From Flavobacteriaceae bacterium (GTDB lineage Bacteria > Bacteroidota > Bacteroidia > Flavobacteriales > Flavobacteriaceae), in assembly GCA_027082925.1 (NCBI GenBank), contig JALWTD010000014.1, positions 320,393 to 384,392 on the forward strand: a stretch of 64,000 nucleotides of DNA, written 5' to 3'. Of the stretch, positions 1 through 7,600 are shown piece by piece. Position 1 is the first letter of the stretch, and each line of letters begins with the position of its first letter. The position numbers and the translations under genes are program-made. The notes under the pieces were generated by a model, which worked only from the letters and a program-made list of their open reading frames with translations, did not search any database and had not been told where the DNA came from.

Positions 1-558
1 AAAACGTTTTGCTTGCTCTTTTTTAGAAATAGACATGTAAATTTTTACCAACCGGATACCCGATTCGGTAATCATTTTTTCAAAATTATTAACCTGATTC
101 ATAAACGTTTTGTATTCTTCATTTGTACAAAAGCCATTTACAGGTTCTACAACAGCTCTATTATACCAACTCCTATCAAAAAACACCATTTCTCCTGCTT
201 TTGGAAATTGTTTTACATATCGCTGAAAATACCACTGAGTTTGTTCGTCTTCTGTAGGTTTAGGTAGTGCTACTATTCTAAAATGACGTGGATTAATTCG
301 TTCGGTAATTCTTCTAATTGCTCCTCCTTTACCGGCAGCATCTCTTCCTTCAAATATAACAATAATGCGTTCACCTTCCTTAATAGCCCAAGACTGTAAC
401 CTAACCAATTCTACTTGTAATTTTTTTAATTTTTTTTCGTAGTTAACATAACGCACAGCCTTTTCTAAATTATACGGTTCTTTAGAAAATAAAGCTGTTA
501 GCCCTTTATTTGTGTTAAGAATTTTTACGTCTTCTTCTGTTAGTTTGTAATCATGCAT
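1..558 (-). CDS. ppk2: Polyphosphate kinase 2 family protein, copy B (3' end outside window)
   Basis: PPK2 enzymes transfer phosphate between polyphosphate and nucleotides in the cytoplasm. 186 codons are visible from the ATG at 558, and the reading frame stays open to base 1, so the C-terminus is missing. The Walker A motif EGRDAAGKGG and the Walker B/active-site motif FFDRSWYNRAVVEP are both intact. The gene begins only 3 bp after the stop codon of a second PPK2 (562-1419) and closely resembles it, so this is a tandem duplication. It is probably the last visible gene of the cbb3 oxidase transcript. Whether it prefers ADP, AMP or GDP cannot be judged from sequence alone. Confidence 0.9.
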   Translation of the reverse strand, partial: MHDYKLTEEDVKILNTNKGLTALFSKEPYNLEKAVRYVNYEKKLKKLQVELVRLQSWAIKEGERIIVIFEGRDAAGKGGAIRRITERINPRHFRIVALPKPTEDEQTQWYFQRYVKQFPKAGEMVFFDRSWYNRAVVEPVNGFCTNEEYKTFMNQVNNFEKMITESGIRLVKIYMSISKKEQAKRF

Positions 559-561
559 ACC

Positions 562-1419
562 TTAATCAATTTGTTTTGATGAACGAAAATATCTAGTTAT
601 TATATTTGGATCTGGAAATAATGTTGTTAATGCTTCATCTTTTCCATCGTACTCAAATTGTGATAAAACGTATCGTATACACTCTAATCGTGCTGTTTTT
701 TTATCATTTGCTTTTACTGTTATCCAAGGACTATAACTGGTATGTGTTTTACTAAACATTTGCTCTTTAAAATAGGTATATTCGTCCCATAATTCTTGTC
801 CTTTTTGATCTACCGGACTAAATTTCCACCGTTTAAGAGGTGTTTTAAGCCTTGATTCAAATCGTGCTAACTGTTCATCTTTAGAAATGGAAAACCAAAA
901 TTTTATAATTGTAACACCATCTTCATAAAGCATGTGCTCAAATTCCGGTACTTGAACCATAAATTTTTGGTATTGCGATTCTGTACAAAACCCCATAACA
1001 GGTTCTACAACAGCCCTATTATACCAACTTCTGTCAAAAAAAACAATTTCACCCGGATTTGGTAATTTTTGAATATATCGTCTAAAATACCACTGCCCTC
1101 TTTCAACTTCAGTAGGTTTATCTAATGCTACCAATCGCATTGAACGGGGGTTTAAATGTTCTGCAAATCGTCTAATATTTCCTCCTTTACCGGCAGCATC
1201 TCTTCCTTCAAATATAATGGCTACACGCTTTTTGTTTTTAGAAATCCACTGTTGTAATTTTACAAGTTCTATCTGTAATTTTCGCAATTCTTCATTATAA
1301 AAAAGGCGTTTTTTTACCTTTTCTATATCAATGTTCTTTTGCTTAATAATTTCTAAAAGCGCTGCGTTTGAAGTTGCATTTTCAAAGTCTTCAATAGTTA
1401 ATCTTGAAGTTTCTTCCAT
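562..1419 (-). CDS. ppk2: Polyphosphate kinase 2 family protein, copy A
   Basis: The 285-residue length is normal for a single-domain PPK2. Walker A is GRDAAGKGG at residues 72-80. Walker B is FFDRSWYNR at about 127-135, followed by AVVEPVMGFC. A basic lid segment containing KRWK lies near 196-200, and PWITVKANDK at 231-240 is a conserved C-terminal block of the family. The family role is reversible polyphosphate-driven phosphorylation of nucleoside mono- or diphosphates. It starts 2 bp after the TauE/SafE-like gene, so it is very likely co-transcribed with the cbb3 oxidase genes. This hints at polyphosphate metabolism under low oxygen, which is an inference. Confidence 0.93.
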   Translation of the reverse strand: MEETSRLTIEDFENATSNAALLEIIKQKNIDIEKVKKRLFYNEELRKLQIELVKLQQWISKNKKRVAIIFEGRDAAGKGGNIRRFAEHLNPRSMRLVALDKPTEVERGQWYFRRYIQKLPNPGEIVFFDRSWYNRAVVEPVMGFCTESQYQKFMVQVPEFEHMLYEDGVTIIKFWFSISKDEQLARFESRLKTPLKRWKFSPVDQKGQELWDEYTYFKEQMFSKTHTSYSPWITVKANDKKTARLECIRYVLSQFEYDGKDEALTTLFPDPNIITRYFRSSKQID

Positions 1420-1421
1420 TA

Positions 1422-2144
1422 TTATTCATTTTTATCAATAGTTATACATTCAGCCGGATTGTTAGAAATCTGTAGCTTTGCATCTGAGGGTGAAATATAA
1501 GGAATTCCTAATCCTAATCCGCGTAATATAAATAATAATCCTATAATAATCACAAAAACAGGTATTGCTTTTTGTATTTTTTGTCTTATTGAAGTATTGA
1601 CAAAGTTACCTAACACTACTGATAAACTCATCATAGGAATTGTGCCAACACCAAACAATGTCATATATAACGCTCCCTGTACAACGTTTCCGGTGGCCAT
1701 AGAGCCTATAAGTGCCATATACACTAATCCGCAAGGTAAAAACCCATTTAAAAATCCTATTGAAAACAAGGCTTTTGTTGATTTTTTATTTAGATAAATA
1801 CCCAATTTTTGCTTTACTCTTGAAAGAATTTTATAGAATGGTTTTGAAAAACTATATTTATTAAAAAAAGAAGCGGGTATTACTGTTACTAAAATCATAA
1901 TAATCCCCATTAGTATCGCCAAGCGTTGTTGAAATCCGGCTAAATAAAGTCCTTTTCCTACAAAACCAAATAAAAATCCTATTATAGAATAGCTTAGTAG
2001 TCTTCCAATATGGTAAACTGCTATTTGGAAAATCATTTTAGATTTTGAAGATCTGTCTAGCGGAAGCATAAAAGCGATTGGACCGCACATTCCTATACAG
2101 TGAAAACTTCCTGCTAACCCCAATATAATTGCCGTCCAAAGCAT
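1422..2144 (-). CDS. Sulfite exporter TauE/SafE-like (DsbD_2 type) membrane protein of the cbb3 cluster
   Basis: This 240-residue protein has about six membrane helices. Two internally related signature stretches carry cysteines: GSFHCIGMCGP near residue 12 and FLNGFLPCGLVYM near 134. This cysteine pattern is typical of the DsbD_2-type membrane proteins found with ccoGHIS genes and not of true sulfite exporters. A role in copper or haem delivery during cbb3 oxidase assembly is inferred from context. Its start abuts the ccoH stop with no spacer, suggesting translational coupling. The name TauE/SafE is a family label only. Confidence 0.8.
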   Translation of the reverse strand: MLWTAIILGLAGSFHCIGMCGPIAFMLPLDRSSKSKMIFQIAVYHIGRLLSYSIIGFLFGFVGKGLYLAGFQQRLAILMGIIMILVTVIPASFFNKYSFSKPFYKILSRVKQKLGIYLNKKSTKALFSIGFLNGFLPCGLVYMALIGSMATGNVVQGALYMTLFGVGTIPMMSLSVVLGNFVNTSIRQKIQKAIPVFVIIIGLLFILRGLGLGIPYISPSDAKLQISNNPAECITIDKNE

Positions 2145-2597
2145 TTAATACATTAGTTTTTCTTTAAATAAATATTCGTCGTTATTTACAAACCACTCTA
2201 TTTTAACATCCCATCTTCCATCTACCAATTTTTCATCTTTTATAAAAAGTTGATGGGTTTTTAGTTCTATTGGAAAGTTAAAATCTATTTTTTCATTTGA
2301 TAGTCTTTTAAAAAAAACCGTTCCCGTAATGGCTTCGGGCTTAAATTCTGTAGGAAAATTTATAACCAATCCTTCAGCTGTTTTTTCTATAGCTACGTTT
2401 TGTTTTAACGCAACTCCTTTATTGAGTTTATCAATTTCTTCTTGATAATGTAGCTCGTCTTTGTAGTATTCTTCAGAAACTAAATGGTGATCGTATTCTG
2501 ATACAAATGTTGCTTTATAAACAAATGATAGTATAAATACCATAAACGCAACTATGGCGACTACAATTCCTACCGGCCAGCTTATTTTTATTTTCAC
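2145..2597 (-). CDS. ccoH: FixH/CcoH family cbb3 oxidase assembly protein
   Basis: This 150-residue protein has one N-terminal membrane helix (about residues 7-28) followed by an extracytoplasmic beta-rich domain, the FixH layout. The segment EYDHHLVSEEYYKDELHYQ after the helix is typical of Bacteroidota FixH. The protein assists assembly or stability of cbb3 cytochrome oxidase. It sits between ccoG and the TauE/SafE-like gene in an uninterrupted minus-strand operon. Family assignment rests on length, topology and neighbours more than on catalytic motifs. Confidence 0.85.
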   Translation of the reverse strand: MKIKISWPVGIVVAIVAFMVFILSFVYKATFVSEYDHHLVSEEYYKDELHYQEEIDKLNKGVALKQNVAIEKTAEGLVINFPTEFKPEAITGTVFFKRLSNEKIDFNFPIELKTHQLFIKDEKLVDGRWDVKIEWFVNNDEYLFKEKLMY

Positions 2598-2674
2598 AAG
2601 TATATTTTTAAATTAATTTTTTAATAAAGCTCCGTGCAAATTACACTTTTAAACTTAAATATTAAAAACCTTTA

Positions 2675-4090
2675 TCAATCTATTATTAAAGGTCCCATGA
2701 AGTTAGTGGTGGTACTTTCAATAAGTTTCCCGTTTGAAAAAACACCTATTTTTAGTTTTTCTTTAGAAGAGCTTAAATCATCTCTATTTATTTCAACAAA
2801 TAGCGTGCCTTCTTTTAAACCTTGCTTTTTAATACTCAATTCGCCTCCAACAATACTTACTTTACCTGCATGAGATAGTAGTTTAATTTCAATATTATCA
2901 ATATCTTCTGTTGTTTTGTTAATTAGCTTAATGGTATACACATTTTTAATAGTTGTAGCTGTAGATTGAAATGTTTGCCCCGGTAATCGTAATACTGTGG
3001 CCTCCACATCGTTTCTCAAAAATAACATTGCAATTAAAACACCTACCAAAATTGATAAAATGATTGAATAAGCTATTAAACGAGCATTAAATTTGAATTT
3101 TTCTTTTCGTTCTATATTATCTTCTGAAGCATAACGTATTAACCCTTTTTCAAATCCGGTTTTTTCCATTATAGCATCACAAGCATCAATACAAGCTGTA
3201 CAATTAATACATTCTAATTGTGTACCGTTTCTTATGTCAATTCCTGTTGGACAAACTTGAACACATTGTTTACAGTCTACACAATCGCCATAACCTAAAG
3301 CAGATCTATCTTCGTCTTTTCTTAATTTTTTTCTTCCTTTTTCTCCTTCTCCTCTCACAAAATCGTAAGCGACATTTATAGATTTATTATCTAAAAGCAC
3401 CCCTTGTAGTCTTCCGTAAGGACAAACAATGATACAAACTTGTTCTCTAAACCAAGCAAATACAAAATAAAAAACAGCTGTAAAAACTAATAACTTTATA
3501 AGTGTTCCTAAGTGTGCTGAAGGTCCTTCGGTAATGTATTTGATTAATTCATCGCTTCCTATTAAATAGGCTAAAAATATGTTTGCTATGGCAAAAGAGA
3601 TAATAAAAAACGAAACCCATTTTAACACTCTCTTTCTAATTTTTTCAGCGTCCCATGGTTGTTTATCTAGTTTTATTTGTTTTGCTCTATCTCCTTCTAT
3701 CAAGTATTCTACCTTTCTAAAAACCATTTCCATAAAAATAGTTTGCGGACATATCCACCCACAAAATATTCGTCCAAAAACAACAGTAAATAGTATTACA
3801 AATACAATACTTACCAACATAGATATAACTAGTAAATGAAAATCTTGTGGCCAAAAAGGGTATCCGAAAATATGAAACTTTCGTTCTAAAACATTAAACA
3901 ATAAGAACTGATTTCCTTTTACTTTAATAAAAGGTGCCGCAACCATAAACGTAATGAGTACCCAACTTACATAGGTTCTATAATTATAGTGCTTTCCTTT
4001 AGGTTTTTTTGGAAAAATAAATTTACGTTTTCCACTATCATCTATAGTTCCTATTGAATCTCTAAAAATCTCTTTGTCTTGTAATCCCAT
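2675..4090 (-). CDS. ccoG: Cytochrome c oxidase accessory protein CcoG (FixG/RdxA)
   Basis: This 471-residue membrane ferredoxin is required for copper handling during cbb3 oxidase maturation. About five membrane helices surround the motifs FCGWICP (109-115) and CIIVCPYG (219-226). Two 4Fe-4S binding sets follow: Cys270, 273, 276, 280 and Cys294, 297, 300, 304. The C-terminal 130 residues after a final helix form the Ig-like FixG domain. Family motifs and length are complete. It lies downstream of ccoP across a 175-bp gap that holds an unusual inverted repeat. Confidence 0.96.
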   Translation of the reverse strand: MGLQDKEIFRDSIGTIDDSGKRKFIFPKKPKGKHYNYRTYVSWVLITFMVAAPFIKVKGNQFLLFNVLERKFHIFGYPFWPQDFHLLVISMLVSIVFVILFTVVFGRIFCGWICPQTIFMEMVFRKVEYLIEGDRAKQIKLDKQPWDAEKIRKRVLKWVSFFIISFAIANIFLAYLIGSDELIKYITEGPSAHLGTLIKLLVFTAVFYFVFAWFREQVCIIVCPYGRLQGVLLDNKSINVAYDFVRGEGEKGRKKLRKDEDRSALGYGDCVDCKQCVQVCPTGIDIRNGTQLECINCTACIDACDAIMEKTGFEKGLIRYASEDNIERKEKFKFNARLIAYSIILSILVGVLIAMLFLRNDVEATVLRLPGQTFQSTATTIKNVYTIKLINKTTEDIDNIEIKLLSHAGKVSIVGGELSIKKQGLKEGTLFVEINRDDLSSSKEKLKIGVFSNGKLIESTTTNFMGPLIID

Positions 4091-4103
4091 ACTATTAAAA
4101 AAA

Positions 4104-4196
4104 AGGCTGTTCTCTAAATTTTTTTCACTTTGTAAAATTATAGTTTATTACTTAACTAAATAGAAACTAAAGTGACAAAAACTCAAAAAACAGCCT
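4104..4196. repeat. Imperfect 28-bp inverted repeat pair, MITE-like, in the ccoP-ccoG gap
   Basis: Arms at 4104-4131 and 4169-4196 are complementary at 23 of 28 positions, with perfect outer octamers (AGGCTGTT / AACAGCCT) and perfect inner heptamers (TCACTTT / AAAGTGA). The spacer is 37 bp. The near-palindromic 93-bp unit has terminal inverted repeats like a small non-autonomous element, but I see no clear target-site duplication. In RNA it could also fold into a long hairpin within the oxidase transcript. Confidence 0.5.
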
Positions 4197-4227
4197 AATT
4201 ACTACTAACTAAAAAAATCAAAAACAT

Positions 4228-4251
4228 AATTATCTAATAAATTAGATAATT
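4228..4251. other. AT-rich perfect inverted repeat just after ccoP
   Basis: This is an 11-bp perfect stem (AATTATCTAAT) with a 2-base loop, 15 bp past the ccoP stop. On the minus strand it is followed by an interrupted T-run. It could be a weak terminator, an mRNA 3'-end stabiliser between ccoP and ccoG, or an operator. Confidence 0.4.
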
Positions 4252-4265
4252 TATTTTTGTATTAC

Positions 4266-4910
4266 TTAATTTTCAGGCCAAGTGATATCTCCTTCAGGAG
4301 CTTTTGGGTTTGCCGGGGTTGATCCCTGCATAGAAATGATATAACTTGCTATTTGTTGTCTTTCTAACTTACTTATTGTGTTCTCCCAAGCAATCATTCC
4401 TTTTCCTGGTCTTCCTCCTTTGGATATAGTGTTGAATATATTTTTAATACCTCCACCTAGTACCCATTTGTTATCGGTTAGGTTAGGTCCAATACCACCT
4501 CCTAAATCTGGCATATGGCAAGCTGTACAAGTTTTTGTATTAAAGAGCTCTTTCCCTTTTGCTAAATTTTCAGCATCTGTAAAAGCTACAATATTTGAGT
4601 CATCAAATAACTCTGGATGGTCTTTCTTATACTGTGCTACTTCTTCTTTTGCCGTTGCTATATCTTCAGCAAGCTCATCATATTGGTTGTATTTATCAAA
4701 ACCTAATACCATAATATAATAAAAAATACTAGCTGCGATGGTAATATAAAAACCTGCCAACCACCAAGGTGGTAAAACGTTATCAAGTTCTCTTATCCCA
4801 TCATAATCATGGTCTAGCATTATATCTTCCTCGGTTCCTAAATCGTGTGCCTTGGTTGCAGATTTTAGAAATCGCCTCCAAGCCGACATATTTTCTGAAT
4901 TTTTATTCAT
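4266..4910 (-). CDS. ccoP: cbb3-type cytochrome c oxidase subunit III (CcoP), mono-haem
   Basis: This is the electron-entry subunit of the cbb3 terminal oxidase. The N-terminal FixP block (HDYDGIRELDNVLPPWW, about 34-50) is followed by one membrane helix and a cytochrome c domain. The haem c site is CTACH at 128-132, and a likely axial Met lies in GKGMIAW. Proteobacterial CcoP has two CxxCH motifs. This 214-residue protein has one, so the second haem domain is absent. Its start overlaps the end of ccoQ by 8 bp. The short form seems to be normal for its lineage, not a truncation, because the C-terminus ends cleanly after the domain. Confidence 0.95.
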   Translation of the reverse strand: MNKNSENMSAWRRFLKSATKAHDLGTEEDIMLDHDYDGIRELDNVLPPWWLAGFYITIAASIFYYIMVLGFDKYNQYDELAEDIATAKEEVAQYKKDHPELFDDSNIVAFTDAENLAKGKELFNTKTCTACHMPDLGGGIGPNLTDNKWVLGGGIKNIFNTISKGGRPGKGMIAWENTISKLERQQIASYIISMQGSTPANPKAPEGDITWPEN

Positions 4911-5097
4911 GACTAATTTCTTTAATATTATCGTTATCTAAAGGTAATTGACTTATTTCATCTATTTTTCTTTTCGGAAGCTTTATTACAATGACAAGCA
5001 TTGTAACAAAAATTGTAAAAAAGAGCAATAAAGAAATCATTGGGTATATTTCTATACCGTCAATACCATCTAAATTATGTTTTATAAATTTTAACAT
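4903..5097 (-). CDS. ccoQ: CcoQ/FixQ-type small subunit of cbb3 oxidase
   Basis: This 64-residue protein has one membrane helix (about 20-42) followed by the short basic motif KLPKRK and an acidic tail, as in CcoQ. It is predicted to stabilise the oxidase complex in the inner membrane. The position between ccoNO and ccoP, with an 8-bp overlap into ccoP, is the main support, since CcoQ sequences are poorly conserved. Confidence 0.8.
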   Translation of the reverse strand: MLKFIKHNLDGIDGIEIYPMISLLLFFTIFVTMLVIVIKLPKRKIDEISQLPLDNDNIKEISHE

Positions 5098-5107
5098 TGT
5101 TATTTTG

Positions 5108-7279
5108 TTATCTTAATACTTTTGTGTCATTTGCTTTAATATCTGTACCTAAACGCTGTAGATACGCAATTAATGCTACAATTTCTTTATTTTGAATGTT
5201 ACTTGATCCGTAATTTTTCACAAACTCTGGGTCTTGTCTTAAATTACCTTCAATATCCTTTGCTTGAGCCATTAATTTTTGTTTAGCTCCGGCTATTTCT
5301 TCATCAGAATAAGGCACACCTAATTTTACAAGTGTTTTCATTTTAGCTTCAATATCTGATGCGTTTAAGTTGTTTTTAATAAGCCAAGAATATCTAGGCA
5401 TAATTGAACCTGGAGATGTAGATCTTGGATCTAACATATGATTAAAATGCCAGTTATCGTTGTACTTTCCTCCAATTCTATGTACGTCTGGTCCAGTACG
5501 TCTAGATCCCCATAAGAATGGATGATCGTACACATATTCTCCAGCTTTAGAGTACTCTCCATAACGTTCAACTTCGTTACGGAATGGACGTATCATTTGT
5601 GAGTGACAATTATTACAACCTTCTCTCATATAAATATCTCTACCTTCTAATTCTAGAGGTGTGTATGGTTTTACACTTGTAATTTTAGGTATATTTGATT
5701 TTACTAGAATCATAGGAATAATTTCTACCATTCCTCCTATTAAAATAGCTACGGTAGTAAGTACTGTAAATAAAATTGTCTTTCTTTCTAACCAAGTATG
5801 AAATCCTTCGCTAGCAATACGTTTTCCGCTTATTTTTTTCAATGGAGCTGCTTCTGCCAATTCATCTTCAACCGCAGAACCTGCTTTGGCTGTCATAATT
5901 ACGTTAACAGCTAATAGTATAAACCCTGTTAAATACAATGTACCTCCTATTGCACGCATAGCGTACATTGGCAAAATTTCTGTTACTGTTTCTAAGAAAT
6001 TACCATAAACCAAAGTACCATCAGGATTAAATTGTTTCCACATTAAAGCTTGTGTAAACCCTGCTATGTAAAGAGGAATTGCATAAAATAAAATCCCCAT
6101 TGTTCCTATCCAAAAATGGGTATTTGCTAATTTGGTTGAGTATAACTCTGTTTTCCATAATTTGGTAGCTAGCCAGTATATAATACCTGATATCATAAAT
6201 CCATTCCAAGCAAGTGCTCCAATATGTACGTGTCCTATAATCCAATCGGTGTAATGACCAATAGCGTTTACATTTTTAAATGATAACATTGGTCCTTCAA
6301 AGGTTGCCATACCATATCCTGTAATAGCTACCACAAAGAATTTTAATACTGGATTTTCACGTACTTTATCCCAAGCACCTCTTAGTGTTAGTAACCCGTT
6401 AATCATACCTCCCCAAGAAGGGAATATTAACATTACAGAAAACACAGTACCTAAATTTTGTGCCCATTCAGGCAAAGCGGTATACAACAAATGGTGAGGT
6501 CCCGCCCAAATATATAGGAAAATTAATGTCCAAAAGTGAATAATTGATAATCTATAAGAATATACGGGTCTATTCGCTACTTTAGGAACAAAGTAATACA
6601 TTAACCCTAGTATGGGTGTTGTTAAGAAGAATGCAACGGCATTGTGACCGTACCACCATTGTACCAAAGCATCTTGAACTCCTGCGTATACAGAGTAACT
6701 TTTAAATCCGGTTACCGGTAACTCTAAATTATTAAAGATATAAAGTACCGCAATAGTGACTATTGTTGCAATATAAAACCAAATTGCTACATAAATATGG
6801 CGTTGTCTTCTTTTAATAATAGTCCCTATTAGGTTAATACCAAAGACCACCCAAATAAACACAACTGCAAGATCTATAGGCCATTCCAATTCGGCATATT
6901 CTTTTGTAGTTGTCAATCCTAAAGGAAGTGTAATTGCTGCTGCTACAATAATAGCTTGCCATCCCCAGAAGTGGATTCTACTCAAAACATCACTAAACAT
7001 TCTTGCTTTGAGCAATCGTTGAGTTGAGTAATAGGTTCCTAAAAAGATTCCATTTCCAACAAAAGCAAAAATAACAGCATTGGTATGTAAAGGTCGTAAC
7101 CTTCCAAAACTTAACCAAGAAATAGCATTTTCGGCTCCTGAAAACTCTAGCATTCCCGGGAATGTAAAAAGTAGCGCTACTGTAAGCCCTACTATCATAC
7201 CTACAATTCCCCAAAGAATTGTAGCCCAAAGAAACATTTTTACGATTTTATTATCATAATAAAACTGTTCTTTTTCCAT
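5108..7279 (-). CDS. ccoNO: cbb3-type cytochrome c oxidase, fused subunits I and II (CcoNO)
   Basis: At 723 residues this fuses the catalytic haem-copper subunit CcoN (about 1-490) with the mono-haem cytochrome CcoO (about 520-723). CcoN ligands appear in PLHTNAVIFAFVGNG (haem b), WWYGHNAVAFF (CuB histidine with the cross-linked Tyr region), GPHHLLYTALP and GHVHIGALAWNG. The CcoO haem c site is CNNCHSQMIRPF. The complex reduces O2 at high affinity at the inner membrane. A single polypeptide for the two subunits is common in Bacteroidota. It follows ccoS with a 34-bp gap on the same strand. Confidence 0.97.
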   Translation of the reverse strand: MEKEQFYYDNKIVKMFLWATILWGIVGMIVGLTVALLFTFPGMLEFSGAENAISWLSFGRLRPLHTNAVIFAFVGNGIFLGTYYSTQRLLKARMFSDVLSRIHFWGWQAIIVAAAITLPLGLTTTKEYAELEWPIDLAVVFIWVVFGINLIGTIIKRRQRHIYVAIWFYIATIVTIAVLYIFNNLELPVTGFKSYSVYAGVQDALVQWWYGHNAVAFFLTTPILGLMYYFVPKVANRPVYSYRLSIIHFWTLIFLYIWAGPHHLLYTALPEWAQNLGTVFSVMLIFPSWGGMINGLLTLRGAWDKVRENPVLKFFVVAITGYGMATFEGPMLSFKNVNAIGHYTDWIIGHVHIGALAWNGFMISGIIYWLATKLWKTELYSTKLANTHFWIGTMGILFYAIPLYIAGFTQALMWKQFNPDGTLVYGNFLETVTEILPMYAMRAIGGTLYLTGFILLAVNVIMTAKAGSAVEDELAEAAPLKKISGKRIASEGFHTWLERKTILFTVLTTVAILIGGMVEIIPMILVKSNIPKITSVKPYTPLELEGRDIYMREGCNNCHSQMIRPFRNEVERYGEYSKAGEYVYDHPFLWGSRRTGPDVHRIGGKYNDNWHFNHMLDPRSTSPGSIMPRYSWLIKNNLNASDIEAKMKTLVKLGVPYSDEEIAGAKQKLMAQAKDIEGNLRQDPEFVKNYGSSNIQNKEIVALIAYLQRLGTDIKANDTKVLR

Positions 7280-7313
7280 ACGTGTTTGATAAATTAAATT
7301 ATTATTTAGTTAT

Positions 7314-7484
7314 TTATTTAGTTTCTTTTTTTTCTTCAGTAACTAGCTCATCATCAAACAACATACGCACCGAAGGAGTATAAGTATCCTCATACTGCCC
7401 GGATTTGACGGATCTGATAAATGCTATGAAAAATAGTACCGCAACAATAACGCTGATACCAATTGTAATGTATATTACTTCCAT
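7314..7484 (-). CDS. ccoS: cbb3-type cytochrome oxidase assembly protein CcoS
   Basis: This short gene of 56 codons encodes MEVIYITIGISVIVAVLFF and continues with a hydrophilic part containing SGQYEDTYTPSVRML. An N-terminal membrane helix followed by a G-QY/F-D-x-x-TPS-R-ML block is the CcoS signature. It is needed for cofactor insertion into CcoN. It lies directly before ccoNO and after ccoI, the usual order. A promoter with an Fnr-type box sits immediately upstream, so ccoS probably starts a second transcript. Confidence 0.9.
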   Translation of the reverse strand: MEVIYITIGISVIVAVLFFIAFIRSVKSGQYEDTYTPSVRMLFDDELVTEEKKETK

Positions 7485-7502
7485 TTTTTTAGTTACTAGT
7501 TA

Positions 7503-7516
7503 ATGACTCTCGTCAT
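7503..7516. promoter_or_regulatory. Fnr/FixK-type box (ATGAC-TCTC-GTCAT) over the predicted ccoS transcription start
   Basis: Perfect 5-bp half-sites with a 4-bp spacer lie 19 bp before the ccoS start codon. The box centre lies downstream of the -7 element at 7521-7528, near or just past the expected transcription start. Bound protein here would more likely repress than activate. The architecture matches 14-bp Fnr-family sites (TTGAY-N4-RTCAA) with the outer T replaced by A. Confidence 0.55.
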
Positions 7517-7520
7517 GCGA

Positions 7521-7528
7521 CAAAAATA
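7521..7528 (-). promoter_or_regulatory. Predicted -7 element (TATTTTTG) for ccoS-ccoNO
   Basis: It matches TAnnTTTG on the minus strand, 37 bp before the ccoS start codon. Its centre lies 33 bp from the centre of the Fnr-type box at 7551-7564, close to the spacing seen at ccoI. Confidence 0.5.
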
Positions 7529-7550
7529 TAGTTTTAAATGTGCTTAAAAA

Positions 7551-7564
7551 ATGATAATTGTCAT
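7551..7564. promoter_or_regulatory. Fnr/FixK-type box (ATGAT-AATT-GTCAT) upstream of ccoS
   Basis: The half-sites are ATGAT/GTCAT with a 4-bp spacer, one mismatch from a perfect inverted repeat. It is centred 33 bp upstream of the centre of the predicted -7 element, i.e. around -40 relative to the start. That is the class II activator position for Crp/Fnr proteins. Confidence 0.6.
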
Positions 7565-7600
7565 ATAAAATTACAGGTTTTTATTTAAAACACCACTAAA

